A stretch of 64,000 nucleotides of DNA from positions 6,572,001-6,636,000 of the forward strand of contig CAMGYJ010000011.1 of NCBI GenBank assembly GCA_946122785.1. Direction: 5' to 3'. This document shows, in pieces, positions 32,856 to 43,931 of this stretch. This stretch comes from Linum tenue. Taxonomy: Eukaryota; Streptophyta; Magnoliopsida; Malpighiales; Linaceae. Below the pieces are notes generated by a model, which was given only the letters and a program-made list of their open reading frames with translations, had not been told where the DNA came from and made no database searches. How positions within the stretch are numbered: position 1 is the stretch's first letter; the number at the start of each line of letters is the position of its first letter. Position numbers and translations under genes: made by a program.

Positions 32856-34168
32856 GGGAAGGGGAACGTATTTCCTGGGACAAAAAAATATGGTGGAAGG
32901 GGAATATAATATTCCCAGGACAGGAACCGACGATTCTCTCTTGGGAAAAAAAAATGGTGGCCGCCGGAAATCCTGGACGGCGGGAGTACGCCGGAAAAGT
33001 TTGAGCGGCAGCGGGGAGGAAAGTGCCGCCTCTTTTTAATTTTAATTATTATAATATAAAATAATCATGAACTATGCAATTACTTCATTACCCTTCATTA
33101 AATTGAATTAATTGGAGCCATTAGATTTTAATGAGGTTGAAGGGTTGGGATCGACTTAGGCAAGTGACTAAGGGACCCCCCCTTAGTCACCTGATCTTAT
33201 CCCCAGGACACGACGGCCTGCGCCATGACGTGGATTGTCAAGTACCTCCACGACAACCCGAAGCTTCTCGAGGCTGTCAAGGTAATAAACGACGCCGCTT
33301 CGTTTTTTGATTTTGGGTGGCGGCGGTGTAGCTCTAGAAATCTCTCGTTGTTGCATAGCATTAGAATAAACTCTGCTGTTGCATATATAGGCCGAACAGA
33401 AGGCAATTCAGGAGGTGAATGGAAGGGACGGCAATGATAATGCGGCGTTGAATTGGAGTCAAACTCGTAACCACATGCCCTTCACTCACAAGGTAACCTA
33501 AAAAAATTGTTAATAAGTAATCTATGAACCAATTTTGCATGTTACTTGATTCTATGCTACTAATTATTAGCTAACAAATGATTTCAGGTGGTTTTAGAGA
33601 GCCTAAGGATAGCAAGCATTATATCTTTTACATTCCGGGAAGCGGTGGCCGACGTGGAATACAATGGTACCCTTCACAAAGTTTTACTATATAAACACAC
33701 ATAATGAGTTGGTTGATACATCGCAATATATAGAGAGGTTGGTCAGTATGACATACGAATAATTTGGAATATCACAAAATCGACTATAACACAACTCGTT
33801 ATACCTTAGAGATAGATTGAGATGAGATAACAACCAATGGCCAATGGGGTTAATGTTTTGTGGCATTATTTTGGTATTATGGAGAGTGATCCGTGATTGA
33901 GATTTGATTTTTTTTTTTTTTGTGTGTGTGTGTGTGTTTGTGTGTGCTATTTTTAGGTTACCTTATTCCAAAGGGCTGGAAGGTGATGCCCTTGTTCAGG
34001 AACATTCATCACAATCCAGAATATTTCAGTGAACCTCATAAATTTGATCCTTCGAGATTTGAGGTATGTATCAATGTATCTGTGATTGTGTGTGGATCAA
34101 ATCTGTTTTTTTTTCCCCTCCTTCCCAAAATGATATTGGAGATGTGGGGATATTGATCTCAGTTTTAA

Positions 34169-34303
<135 letters not shown>

Positions 34304-34540
34304 TAAAAACATTCATATGAAGTTTAAAAAAAAGAAGATCTTGGAGAATATTTCTGGAGCAACAAAAATATTTGGAATATATTTTGATTTTTTGGTGCTT
34401 TTATATATGTCCTAGCTAATTCAATTGGATATTGCAGGTGGGAAGTGGTAGGATCTGAGAGTGGGACACAGAACTGCCCATTTCCAGTACCAATGAATGG
34501 ACTCCCAGCAAGATTTTGGAAACAAGTCCCCAGCAGCTAG

Positions 34541-35349
34541 GTTTAAGATATATATAGTAGTAGAGATTATTATCAATTTGGGTCATGATTTACCCATATA
34601 ATTAGCTTATGTAGAGTAATTTTCTTCCCCTTTTTAAGTTTTTGTGGCCCCAATTTTGGCCATTATTTATCAATATCTTATCCAATTAACGGGGAGAAAA
34701 CCCCTATTAGGGGATGATGCTAAGATGAGTGATTCCCAGCCAAATCCTTTTTCATCGGCTGTATTTTTCCTATGTAGAATCTTACCAGTTCCATTATCAG
34801 TTCTAGATCTAGTTTGTAGTTCTTCAACCCAAGCACTTAATGGTAGTTTCTCCATTTCATAATTCATGCACTTAGTTCTTATTTTGATGAAATGTTGGGT
34901 GTTCCATGTTTGGTTCAAAATAATTTGTGTCTACATATATATGTTACTGGACTCGTGAATTGTGTGAGATTGAGCAAAAGGTTCTTCTTTTTATGTCCCT
35001 TAAATTTTAGGATGATTATTGAATCTCATATTATCTAATTAATAGCTCTCTTGTTATAAAATGATCATATCTTTGTACTTTTATTTTCGATAAAATTCAT
35101 GCTCTAAATCGGATATAATTTCTCAATGTAAGATTCTTTATCTCTCAGGTCTTCAAATAATTTAAAACAACCATCGAGTTATTATATGTACAACTTTCTT
35201 TCCAAATAATAAACGATAGAATCTTGACAAACTATATCGAATTAATTTTGTGTGCACACCCTTTCCCTTATCGATATAAGTAGCCAAATACTGGTGGATC
35301 TTGCCACTTTAAATCCACATATATACCATGAAAAATTGAGATATAGATA
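34541..35349. other. downstream region of CYP707A
   Basis: AT-rich sequence after the P450 stop codon. It should contain the 3' untranslated region, but no canonical polyadenylation signal stands out. No other gene was recognised. Confidence 0.45.
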
Positions 35350-35741
35350 TGTTAGAAACGCGTTTTCCTTAAGAAAACGGGGTTTCTACCATAATTATCA
35401 TTATTGTTATTATTAGGTTTTATTAAATATGGTTAGTAATTTTTTAGTAGAATTAGATTTATTATTAGGTTTTCCTATCTTTCCTATAAATATGTAATCT
35501 AGGGTTCATTATCAATCAAGCAAGAACAATTATTCAGAAAAGTATCTCAAACCCTAATCTCTCTCAAATTCGTCACTTATCCCTAGGCCGTCGGCCATTC
35601 TTCTCCTCGATCCCCAATTTCCTCTTCCAAATCCCTAATCCCCAATTCTGTTCTTCTCCAATTCTATCTCGATCCCTAAATATCTATCAATTCCCAATCT
35701 TATCAACCGACCGTTAGAACCCTAAAATTAGGTTTCTAACA
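35350..35741 (+). mobile_element. solo LTR, Copia-like family
   Basis: The 392-bp sequence starts TGTTAGAAAC and ends GTTTCTAACA. It is flanked by AGATA and AGATC (4 of 5 bases equal), a slightly decayed TSD. Internal blocks (TGGTTAGTA, TTCCTATAAATATGTA) match the LTRs of the elements at 37434-39600 and 51935-56505, so it belongs to a related family. No second LTR is adjacent. Confidence 0.8.
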
Positions 35742-35892
35742 AGATCCTACCCCTCGGGACAGAAATCCAAACACGGACACAGTTTATAGATCCTACATTT
35801 GGATTATAAATCCTACTCTCATGGAACCGAGTGATAAACAACTATAAACTACAGCTTGGAAGAAAGATGACTAGAAAGCATACCCAAGCGAC

Positions 35893-37001
35893 CAGTGTAG
35901 TCAAAATCGCGTTTTAAAGCATAAAATCGTACGATTTTACGTTTCTAGGGTAGGAAAACGTTTCAAATCACTAATAAAATCGTATTTTACTCAAAATCAG
36001 TCAAAAGCATTAGTAGAATCGTTAAAATCGTTAAAATCAGATAAAAGCGCGCTTTCATATCGTTTTTATCCGATTCCAAGCAAAGGAAAAAATTGTCTCC
36101 GCCAAACAAAAACGACGCCATTTTGATCACTTCGGACAAAAAAAGGGGGGGGGGGAAAGGGATGGATATTAGGCTGAGGTTGCCAAACCACTCTTCCGCA
36201 ATCCCTAATCCTCCATCTCCAGCACTCCAGCACACTCTGCGCCGCCGCGCAGCCGGCCTTCTAGTGAAGTATTCGCCGCCGCTGCAAGTCCGCAACCGCC
36301 GTCGCCACCTTCCAGCGAAGCTCTAGCCCGTCGCACTCGATAGCTCCAACGCGGCAACACCCGTCGCACTCGTCGTCGCCTGTCGCAACTCGCTGCGCCA
36401 CACCATGTTAGTTTCTGTCTCTATCTTGTCCTACCCCGTCGCCACTTCACCTATGACTCGTAAATGGTGGGTAAATGCTTCCCCTTCTCAACTCTTAGTC
36501 CACCCTGAACATATAACCTAGCAGGTATTTCTAGCTAAATTACAAATCACACATTCTCAATAATTTAAACTAACCCAGCAAAATGAAGGAAACTACTTAT
36601 AATTTCCAATAGGCGTATAACCTACTGGTTTACCTACGTATGCTACTGCTAAATTATGTATATGTGGTGTTTCTAATTGAACCTTTGAGAAACCAAGGGC
36701 AGAATGTGAAGCTAATGTTGTGAGAATTTGGTTATTAACTCGTTTGTGGGTTACAGTTTATGTTTATGAACTTATTATTAAGATGTTATGAATTTGCTTT
36801 AATTTGGACATGAATTGCATGTATTTATTCACTTGTCTAAACTCCATGCACTCATATTTTGCATAATACATGTTGTACTTAACAGATTTTTCACTATTAT
36901 ACATGATGCATAAAAAACTTACGCTTTTACGCTTTGATTCGCCGCTTTTCGATTTTACCCCTTTTCCGCTTTTAGGTAGAATCGCGCTTTTGACTGCATT
37001 G
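35893..37001. mobile_element. hAT non-autonomous element, family A
   Basis: The ends are CAGTGTAGTCAAAATCGCG and CGCGCTTTTGACTGCATTG. The TSD CAAGCGAC is exact (35885-35892 and 37002-37009). The 1109-bp body has AAAATCG-rich arms and a GC-richer centre (36080-36420) that looks like a captured plant gene leader. No transposase was seen. A second copy of the same family lies at 52357-53629. Confidence 0.92.
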
Positions 37002-37009
37002 CAAGCGAC

Positions 37010-37433
37010 TAAACCTCATACTCATTGTTTGGAGAATGAAAATCATAATTAGATCCAGATAACCTTACTCTATCTAGTAATTAGTTCATTTGCTTCTTCT
37101 CTTGATATATTTGAGAAATAAGGACACCACTATCCCACTTTAGGTTTGTTTGGTTGATTGCATGCTTGCTCTCTTTCGTCTTTCACCAGACGTCTTATAT
37201 ACACTGTTCATCTTTCTTTGGTTGGACATTCCCCTAAAATCAAATGGCATCCCCACTGGCGCATATAACTTGGTGTGTGGCAGCTACCACTCGATTCTAT
37301 AATCGTCGGGAATATGGCAATCCGCCGCGTGTCACCTTGAGAGACAGCTAGCCACCACACAAATGTATCGGCGGATCCAAGGGGCCGCTTCGGGCCGCGG
37401 CCCAGCCCTCCTCTGGATCTCGAGCTAGTATAA
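37010..37433. other. intergenic, no feature seen
   Basis: About 420 bp without gene, repeat or terminal structure that I could recognise. Confidence 0.4.
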
Positions 37434-39600
37434 TGTTAGAAACCGATTTATATCGGATTTCTATATTTATGGTTATAATTATTATTAGGGTAATTCCTAT
37501 TATGGTTAGTAGTCTTCTAGTAGAATTAGGTTTATTCTTAGGGTTTCCTAGTATTCCCTATAAATATGTACTTTGAGTCTACGTTACGATCAGTCAAGAA
37601 AGAATTATCAAATAATCTCCTAAACCCTAATCTCTCCCTATCCTCTCAATTCTCGATCCCTATCCCTCCAAGGCCTCGGCCGATTCTCTATTCTATTCTT
37701 CTTCTTCCCCAAATCCCCAATCTCAATCCCTAATTCTATTCGTATAAACCCTAATCCCCAAATATCAAATCCGTTAGAAACTTTGTTTCTAACATCTGGT
37801 ATCAGAGCCCGGTTCCGATCGGTGAGTTCTTCTCAACTCCATCAGGGACAGCTTAGAAACCGGAGAATCGACGATGGAAAAATCAGAGCAGCCATGGGCC
37901 CAGTTGCAAGAAGAGTTATGGCAAATCGCGAACTCCTGGAAGAGGGAGTCGGCGCGAGGCGCCGCGGCAGAGAAGGAGGGCGCGCGGCTGGCGGCGCTCG
38001 CTGACGCCGACCGAGGCGACGAAGCGGGACGCGGCTCGCGCGTCTGGGCGAGCGGGGCGGAAGGCGGCGGCGTGGACGGAAGGGCCGCGGCCGAGGGGCG
38101 CGCGACGGCGCGCGGAGCAGAGGACGGCAACGCGGGGGAGCGCTCGGCTGCGGAGGCGGCGTCGACCGACGAGGAGGCGGTGACGACGAAAGACGGCAAG
38201 GAGCTTTCTCGTGCGTCGCCGGAGAGGGAGAAGAAGAATGAGGGCGAGGACGACGGCGGCGGGACCCTTTTGTCGCCGATGAAGGAGCTGGAGAAGCAGG
38301 CGCACAGGCCGGTGGGAGTCGTGGAGACGGCGCGGGCGACAAGCAGAGGGATGGCTGATCAGGTGGTTCGCCGCGAGCGAAAAGGGGAAGCACGGAAGTC
38401 GGTGGCGGCCATCGACGAGGAGGTGGCGCCGGATGCACGAGGGGAGTCACGCCGGAGGAGCTGTTGGCCTGAGAAGAGGACAAAGAGGGAGATGGAGGAG
38501 GGCAGCGGCGACTGCTCCCTTCTCAAGAACCCTGGCTCGCCCACTTTGGGCTGGCCGTACCAGCAGCCATTGTTGGGCCGAGTGACGCGGGCCGCAGGCT
38601 CTAATGGGCTCAATGGAGTGGTCTAGTTTGAGGAAGACACAATGCAGACTGGGTTGACCTGCGATAAGGGGTTAGTGGGCCTACTTCTTGGGTCACAAAT
38701 GGGCCAGTTTGGTAGTGGGGTGGCAAGGATAGAGGGAGTTGGTGGGCTCGACTCGGGCCATGAGAGTCAGGAAGGGTGTGAGCCCAACATGGGCTATGGG
38801 TTGAGAAAGGTGAAATTAGAAGAAGGGTTTGGAGGCTTAGTGGGTGGGCTTTCAAGGAAGAATGGCCCAGAAGCAATTGGAGAAGCTTTAATACAGGCTT
38901 ATGAGCCTTCTCCAAGAAAGAAGTTCAGGGGCCTTGAGGAATTGGCACTTAATGATAAATTCCTATACGAGGAAGTATCCTTAAACTTTGTTAGTGGTTG
39001 GAGCAGGATGACAACAAGAGAGGAACTGCTGAAGTTCAAAGCGATTAGTGGGCCCATAGAAGTGAAAGTCGAAGAATTACTTCAACACAAGAAAGTCGGT
39101 GGAAGAAGCCCAATTTCGGAGTTGGAGCACGATTGGAAGAAAAGAAAACGCAAGAAGGATGTGAATTACCCGGAGGACGTGGCAGAGTGGGTCCAGTCGG
39201 TCAACCTTGATGACAAGGTTGGTCTGAAGGGGGAGGAGATGTTAGAAACCGATTTATATCGGGTTTCTATATTTATGGTTATAATTATTATTAGGGTAAT
39301 TCCTATTATGGTTAGTAGTCTACTAGTAGAATTAGGTTTATTCTTAGGGTTTCCTAGTATTCCCTATAAATATGTACTTTGAGTCTACGTTACGATCAGT
39401 CAAGAAAGAATTATCAAATAATCTCCTAAACCCTAATCTCTCCCTATCCTCTCAATTCTCGATCCCTATCCCTCCAAGGCCTCGGCCGATTCTCTATTCT
39501 ATTCTTCTTCTTCCCCAAATCTCCAATCTCAATCCCTAATTCTATTTGTATAAACCCTAATCCCCAAATATCAAATCCGTTAGAAACTTTGTTTCTAACA
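37434..39600 (+). mobile_element. non-autonomous Copia-like LTR retrotransposon
   Basis: Two 361-bp LTRs (37434-37794 and 39240-39600; TGTTAGAAAC...TTTCTAACA; about 4 differences) and an exact TSD TATAA (37429-37433 and 39601-39605) delimit the element. The primer binding site TGGTATCAGAGC (37798-37809) is complementary to initiator tRNA-Met, as in Copia elements. A polypurine tract GAAGGGGGAGGAGA precedes the 3' LTR. The 1445-bp interior encodes no protease, integrase or reverse transcriptase, so it must rely on enzymes of a relative. Confidence 0.93.
37874..39238 (+). CDS. unknown ORF of the non-autonomous LTR element, one in-frame TAG
   Basis: From the ATG at 37874 the frame stays open for 250 codons, meets a single TAG at 38624-38626, and then remains open in the same frame up to and into the 3' LTR (stop at 39380-39382). 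The first part starts MEKSEQPWAQLQEELWQIAN and continues very GC-rich with A/R/E/G runs. The second part is richer in L, G and K and contains KKRKRKKD-type basic clusters. I see no gag, zinc knuckle or enzyme motif. The element-specific frame may encode an RNA-binding or structural protein, but that is a guess. The TAG may be a recent nonsense change, or a programmed stop. Confidence 0.5.
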
Positions 39601-39605
39601 TATAA

Positions 39606-40484
39606 CACTTGTAATTTCCAATTTTTGGTATTCGTTTCAGTGTTTTTCACCTTACGGCCCAGCCATCTCCATCTTTTTTCAAAAGTGGCCTAATATTCTA
39701 CCCTGTCCTGGATCCGTCGCTGGCTATTCCCCCTCTCCTTTCCTCTTTGAGAGGCAACCAGGGCTCACAGGGAAGGTCATGATGTACGTTGCAAACTTGC
39801 TTTTGCCCTAAGCAATTGTTCACTTATTGAAGGAAAAGTAGTCATCAGCTTTGTGGCTGGAAGGAACCAGTCGCCTATTCTCCTCTTTGGTTTGGTACAC
39901 AAAGATCACAAAGCCTTTTCAAGACTTTATCTGATCTGATCTCATGACCCTGCAAAATGATGGAGCTTGATTATACCCTATAACAACAAATATTGCAAAA
40001 TAATGACTCATAAGTGATCAGTTTTCGCGAAAGAAACTATGATGAACTTATGCTATTAAACAATCTCAATCCGTATGAAATGCAAACTGGTTATCCTATG
40101 AAAGCAAGAATTGAGAACTACGTTCTTGAAACATAGGTCCCAATCTAGCTAGTTTCAGGCCCTGTAAAGTTCGTACATGCGATAGTTATGTACTCGAACA
40201 TCTCAATGCATATGTTTCTCATCTTCGTCTTTTCTTTTCTTTTTAATTTGGCTATAAATAGAATTTACCACTAATACTCCACTATATATATATATATACA
40301 CACTGAAGAGGAATACTGGAGTAAAGTCCATCAAAATCAATCAAACTACTATAACTTAACGACTTATCGTGACACTATTAAACTAAGAAATCTTTTTGAT
40401 ACAGGTCTCCACCCTCATCATTCACCCTTCTTTCCTTCAAACGAAATCTTGAAAATGAGAAGAATTCACTGCTGAAATTTACAC
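39606..40484. other. intergenic, no feature seen
   Basis: Low-coding sequence with a short AT microsatellite near 40284-40298. No gene or element end was recognised before the TSD of the next MULE. Confidence 0.4.
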
Positions 40485-40493
40485 TTTCTTAAT

Positions 40494-42231
40494 GGCTTAA
40501 TTGCAAGTTTGGTCACTCGAATTGCTACAAAATTTCACGTTTGCCACTCAAATTAATTTATTCCATTTATAGTCACTTAAATTAGGTTAACAGTCCAAGT
40601 TTGGTCACTGGCCGTTAGTCTCCGTTAACTTTTGCTGATGTGGCGGTCAACTCTTATAGTTGACCGTTAAATGCATGACGTGGCAATGAAAAAATTTAAA
40701 AAATTTAAAAAATTAAAAATTAGAATTTCCACCTCAACTATTTAAAAATAATAAAAATAATAAAAAACCTTTTCTAATCTAACCTCGGCTCGGGTTGCTC
40801 CTGGAATCTACCGGAGACGAAATGTATCTTAAACACCGCCGACTCCAAAAACAGAGCAACACTCAGTGAACAAAAAAGTCAGGAGCTACTATTCCTCCTG
40901 CAAATGCAATGGCGGCGGCGGACAATATTGATGTAGGTCTGTGAGAAGACGGCGGCGGGGGATTCGTGGGAGAATGGTTAATAGGGAACTTGACGAGAGC
41001 GACGCTAAGAAAGTAAAAATGGCCGCGAGATAGCGGAAATAGACGACAGCGATTCTGAGAGTTATCAAATAGACGTATTGCTGCTCTGCTCTACTCTGTT
41101 GTGTATTTTTTTTGTTTCGTTCCGTTTTGTTCTCTTTCATACAGACTACGGCCAAAAATCAAACCAATTGATGTTGCTATTCATGATTTCTGGACTACTT
41201 ATTCAAACTTGTCTATTAGGCTCTCTACTGTTTGCAATCAAAATCTGTGGACGAAAATTTTTGGTTGGACTTGTAGGGAATTGGCTATGTTGGGATTGGG
41301 AACCTACTTGCATTGAGATGCTGGACTAAATTGTTATGGCATAATCTTCAGTTCTTCGCCATTTGAGCTAGCTTCCAGGAAAACTTGAGGTCGTTCTCCA
41401 TCTACTGGAACACCAGACCACTACAAGTTCACAGTCTTTCCTTCTTCTCCAAAAACAGCGACAGCAATATCGCCGCCGCGTTCTCCTTCCCCCTCGGCTG
41501 CCCGGTCCTCAACAGATCGATCAGCACCGGGATCGTGCTCACCTTCACGATCGCCGCTTTCGCTTCAGCATTGCTCGATAGCACCGACAGTATCGACAAT
41601 GCCTTGTGCCCTTGTCCACCATTGCCGCCCCTCTCGAATCGGTCAGCATTCGGAGCAACGCCGGTACGATCCCGGCGTGCACCGCCCTGCCTTTGTTCCC
41701 TTGGTAGATGCACAGGTTGAACAATGCCGACGCCGCATCTTTCTTCCCTCTGCTGCTCCCCTGCTCCAGCAGCTCCACTAATGCTGGAATCGCCCCCGAA
41801 GCTCCGATTATGATCTTGTTCTCGTCGCCCAGGGACAAACTGAAGACGGTTGCTGCCGCGTTTTCCTTCGTTTCCCTGTCACCGCTCCAACCCGAGTCAG
41901 GTCTTGGTCCGGTAGATTCCAGGAGCAACCCGAGCCAAGGTTAGATTAGAAAAGGTTATTATTATTTTTATTATTTCTTAATAGTTGAGGTGGGATTTTA
42001 AATTATAATTTTTTTTTTAAATTTTTAAATTTTTTAATTGCCACGTCATGCATTTAACGGTCAACTATAAGAGTTGACCGCCACATCAGCAAAAGTTAAC
42101 GGAGACTAACGGCCAGTGACCAAACTTGGACTGTTAACCTAATTTAAGTGACTATAAATGGAATAAATTAATTTGAGTGGCAAATGTGAAATTTTGTAGC
42201 AATTCGAGTGACCAAACTTGCAATTAAGCCC
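40494..42231. mobile_element. Pack-MULE with long terminal inverted repeats
   Basis: Arms of more than 300 bp are inverted copies (GGCTTAATTGCAAGTTTGG at the left; its complement, plus one C, at the right). The 9-bp TSD TTTCTTAAT lies at 40485-40493 and 42232-42240. The inverted similarity reaches inward to GGTTGCTCCTGGAATCTACC (40794) and its complement near 41910-41930. Long TIRs plus a 9-bp TSD are diagnostic of Mutator-like elements. The centre holds a piece of a plant U-box gene and a second stretch (40900-41340) of unknown origin. No transposase was seen. Confidence 0.93.
41429..41928 (-). pseudogene. captured plant U-box (PUB) ARM-repeat fragment
   Basis: On the minus strand [56 protein letters not shown] and, after a frameshift near 41600, [10 protein letters not shown]...AIPVLIDLL-type text ending PRGKENAAAILLSLFLE can be read. 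This is the consecutive ARM-repeat region of PUB12/13/14-type E3 ubiquitin ligases. The U-box and the N-terminal domain are missing. The shift falls between MVD and ALSIL. The fragment lies wholly between the MULE arms, so it is a captured copy. Confidence 0.85.
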
Positions 42232-42240
42232 TTTCTTAAT

Positions 42241-42917
42241 TCTTACCAATTCACATGAGCCATCTCCACAATGATTGACCATTGACAAGTCCTCAAAATT
42301 TTACCATTTCCCCTTCAAAGCCATGAAAGAAAAGCTTACCATTTCTGTGACAGGTTACAAATGCAGGGTCATCAAGTAACACACGTGAATCTGTAATGAT
42401 AAATACGTGGGGGAAAGCACAGAGAGTCCCAGTAGCCAGACTGACATCTTTGCCTTGCCTAGTTCTACTTTATAACTTCGGAAGAGAACTCACTGAGTCA
42501 CTGTGTCCATGCAGTAACTTTTTTCCTGGTGTACCATTTTTGTATCATCAATTTATATACCAATTGAAGTAACCATTTGTCAGAGCAGTACCACACAGCA
42601 AGGTTTTAGCCTTTTTGGGCCACTTTTAGTAAAAAAAAACTGTTTAAGTACTATACATGGGATGGTATAAGATCCAACATAACCGTTTCTAAACAACTCA
42701 AGTTATTAGGATCAACTGGTTTATGACAAACTGATCCTTCTTTCGTAACAGCTCTTTCCATGGTGCCCCTATATATTTACCAAACATGTGTTGTCAGAAA
42801 CCCCAGTAAAACAGACTGACAATCAAGGTTCTCAAACCGGTTTATACCATTGTCGGTTTAGTAATATGCGCTTTACAAGCCAGATCGATAATCCATATCG
42901 GTAAACTTTATGTACCT
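42241..42917. other. intergenic, no feature seen
   Basis: No gene was recognised in this stretch between the Pack-MULE and the exon-like block at 42918. Confidence 0.4.
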
Positions 42918-43073
42918 TCAAGAGAGCCTCAATAAGAGCAACTTGTTTGAAGCCCTGGACCTCATCCAGTGACACTAATACTTCAACTCCACACACATAG
43001 AACAGATTTCTACCAGGCTTGACGACATTACTACCATTTTCCGTTACAATGGTGATTGTTGACACCAAGATTC
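42918..43073 (-). pseudogene. orphan exon-like block, protein unknown
   Basis: On the minus strand an AG acceptor (after GACGGGTTT) opens a frame reading TITIVTENGSNVVKPGRN and then YVCGVEVLVSLDEVQGFKQV..., closed by LLKGT, a good donor. The peptide looks like real, weakly ARM/HEAT-like protein sequence but could not be assigned. No neighbouring exons were recognised, so it is probably a stray gene piece. Confidence 0.3.
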
Positions 43074-43378
43074 TAAACCCGTCTTATTTTTCTATTCATT
43101 TGATCTCCTGGTATATTGAACATTGAAGTACATATATCCAATCCATACAGCATCAGGATTAGAGTTGCTTCAGTTCTGGTTCCAGAATTGGGTAGATGCA
43201 GAATCAAGCTCATACCCTCTAATGTCTGCATTTATCATTCAAAATGCTAAAATAAGAGACTCTTTTTTTTTTTTTTTTTACAAATGGGCCATATACGTTG
43301 CAGTCTGAACTTGCATCAAGTTTCTTGAGCTGATGGAGAAGATGAAGACGTGTATTTAAGAATGGCCTCTGTAATCCG

Positions 43379-43931
43379 TAGGGATGGCAATGGGCCGGGT
43401 CGGGGACGGATAGTGCATATCCGTTACCCTACCCAAAGTAGTTCGGGTTTTACCCATATCCATACCCACGTGTGAAACGGGTAGAAAATTAAAACCATGC
43501 CCATACCCATTCGGGTTTCGGGTATCCACGGTTATCCATGGGTAATGATTTCTCATCATAACTCTAACCAGTAAGTTAACATTCACACGTATTCTCACAT
43601 TACGTAAGAGGAAAAGTATGAAAACAATTCACCAGAATGAAGAAAATTAATTAAAACAACACAATTTCATGAAAATATTATATTTATATGCTAAATATAA
43701 AATATGTTAGAGAAAAATAATGATTATTTCTGGACAAAATACATATGTATGTGTATAATTGGGCGGGTGCGGGTTGGATAGTGAGAAACCCATGCCCACC
43801 CATCACCCGCAATATTCGGGTTCGGGTTTTACCCGTACCCACTCAATGTCCTTCGGGTTCGGGTTTTACCCTACCCGATTAGGCCGGGTTCGGGTGGATA
43901 TCCATGGTTACGGATATTTTTGCCATCCCTA
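43379..43931. mobile_element. hAT non-autonomous element in the last exon of the thioredoxin-like gene
   Basis: The ends are TAGGGATGGCAAT and TTTTTGCCATCCCTA, and the TSD GTAATCCG is exact (43371-43378 and 43932-43939). The 553-bp body has GGGTTCGGGTTTTACCC-like subterminal repeats. It shares its TIR with the element in CYP707A exon 1. Removing it and one TSD copy restores a plausible C-terminus of the thioredoxin-like protein (ITEAILKYTS...), ending at TGA 43316-43318. Confidence 0.95.

Larger units (their letters stand above)
31326..33203. mobile_element. Mutator-like element (MULE) in CYP707A exon 3, foldback-like
   Basis: A 9-bp TSD CAGGACACG (31317-31325 and 33204-33212) duplicates the codons for the P450 motif AAQDT. 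Imperfect inverted ends share GGTGACTAAGGGGGGGT, and the similarity runs on for more than 100 bp (TTAGTCACTTG, then AT-rich). The 1878-bp body is symmetrical: GCCGGCGACGA-type and GTTTGTA-type repeats in the left half face ACAAAC-type and GTCGCCGGAAAA-type repeats in the right half. No transposase and no host-gene fragment were recognised. Frames in the GA/CT-rich parts are repeat artefacts. Confidence 0.9.

Noticed and set aside
37842..38483. Minus-strand frame of 213 codons opposite the ORF of the 37434 element
   Set aside because: P/S/R-rich shadow of a GC-rich frame; the plus-strand frame follows the primer binding site and fits the element's direction.
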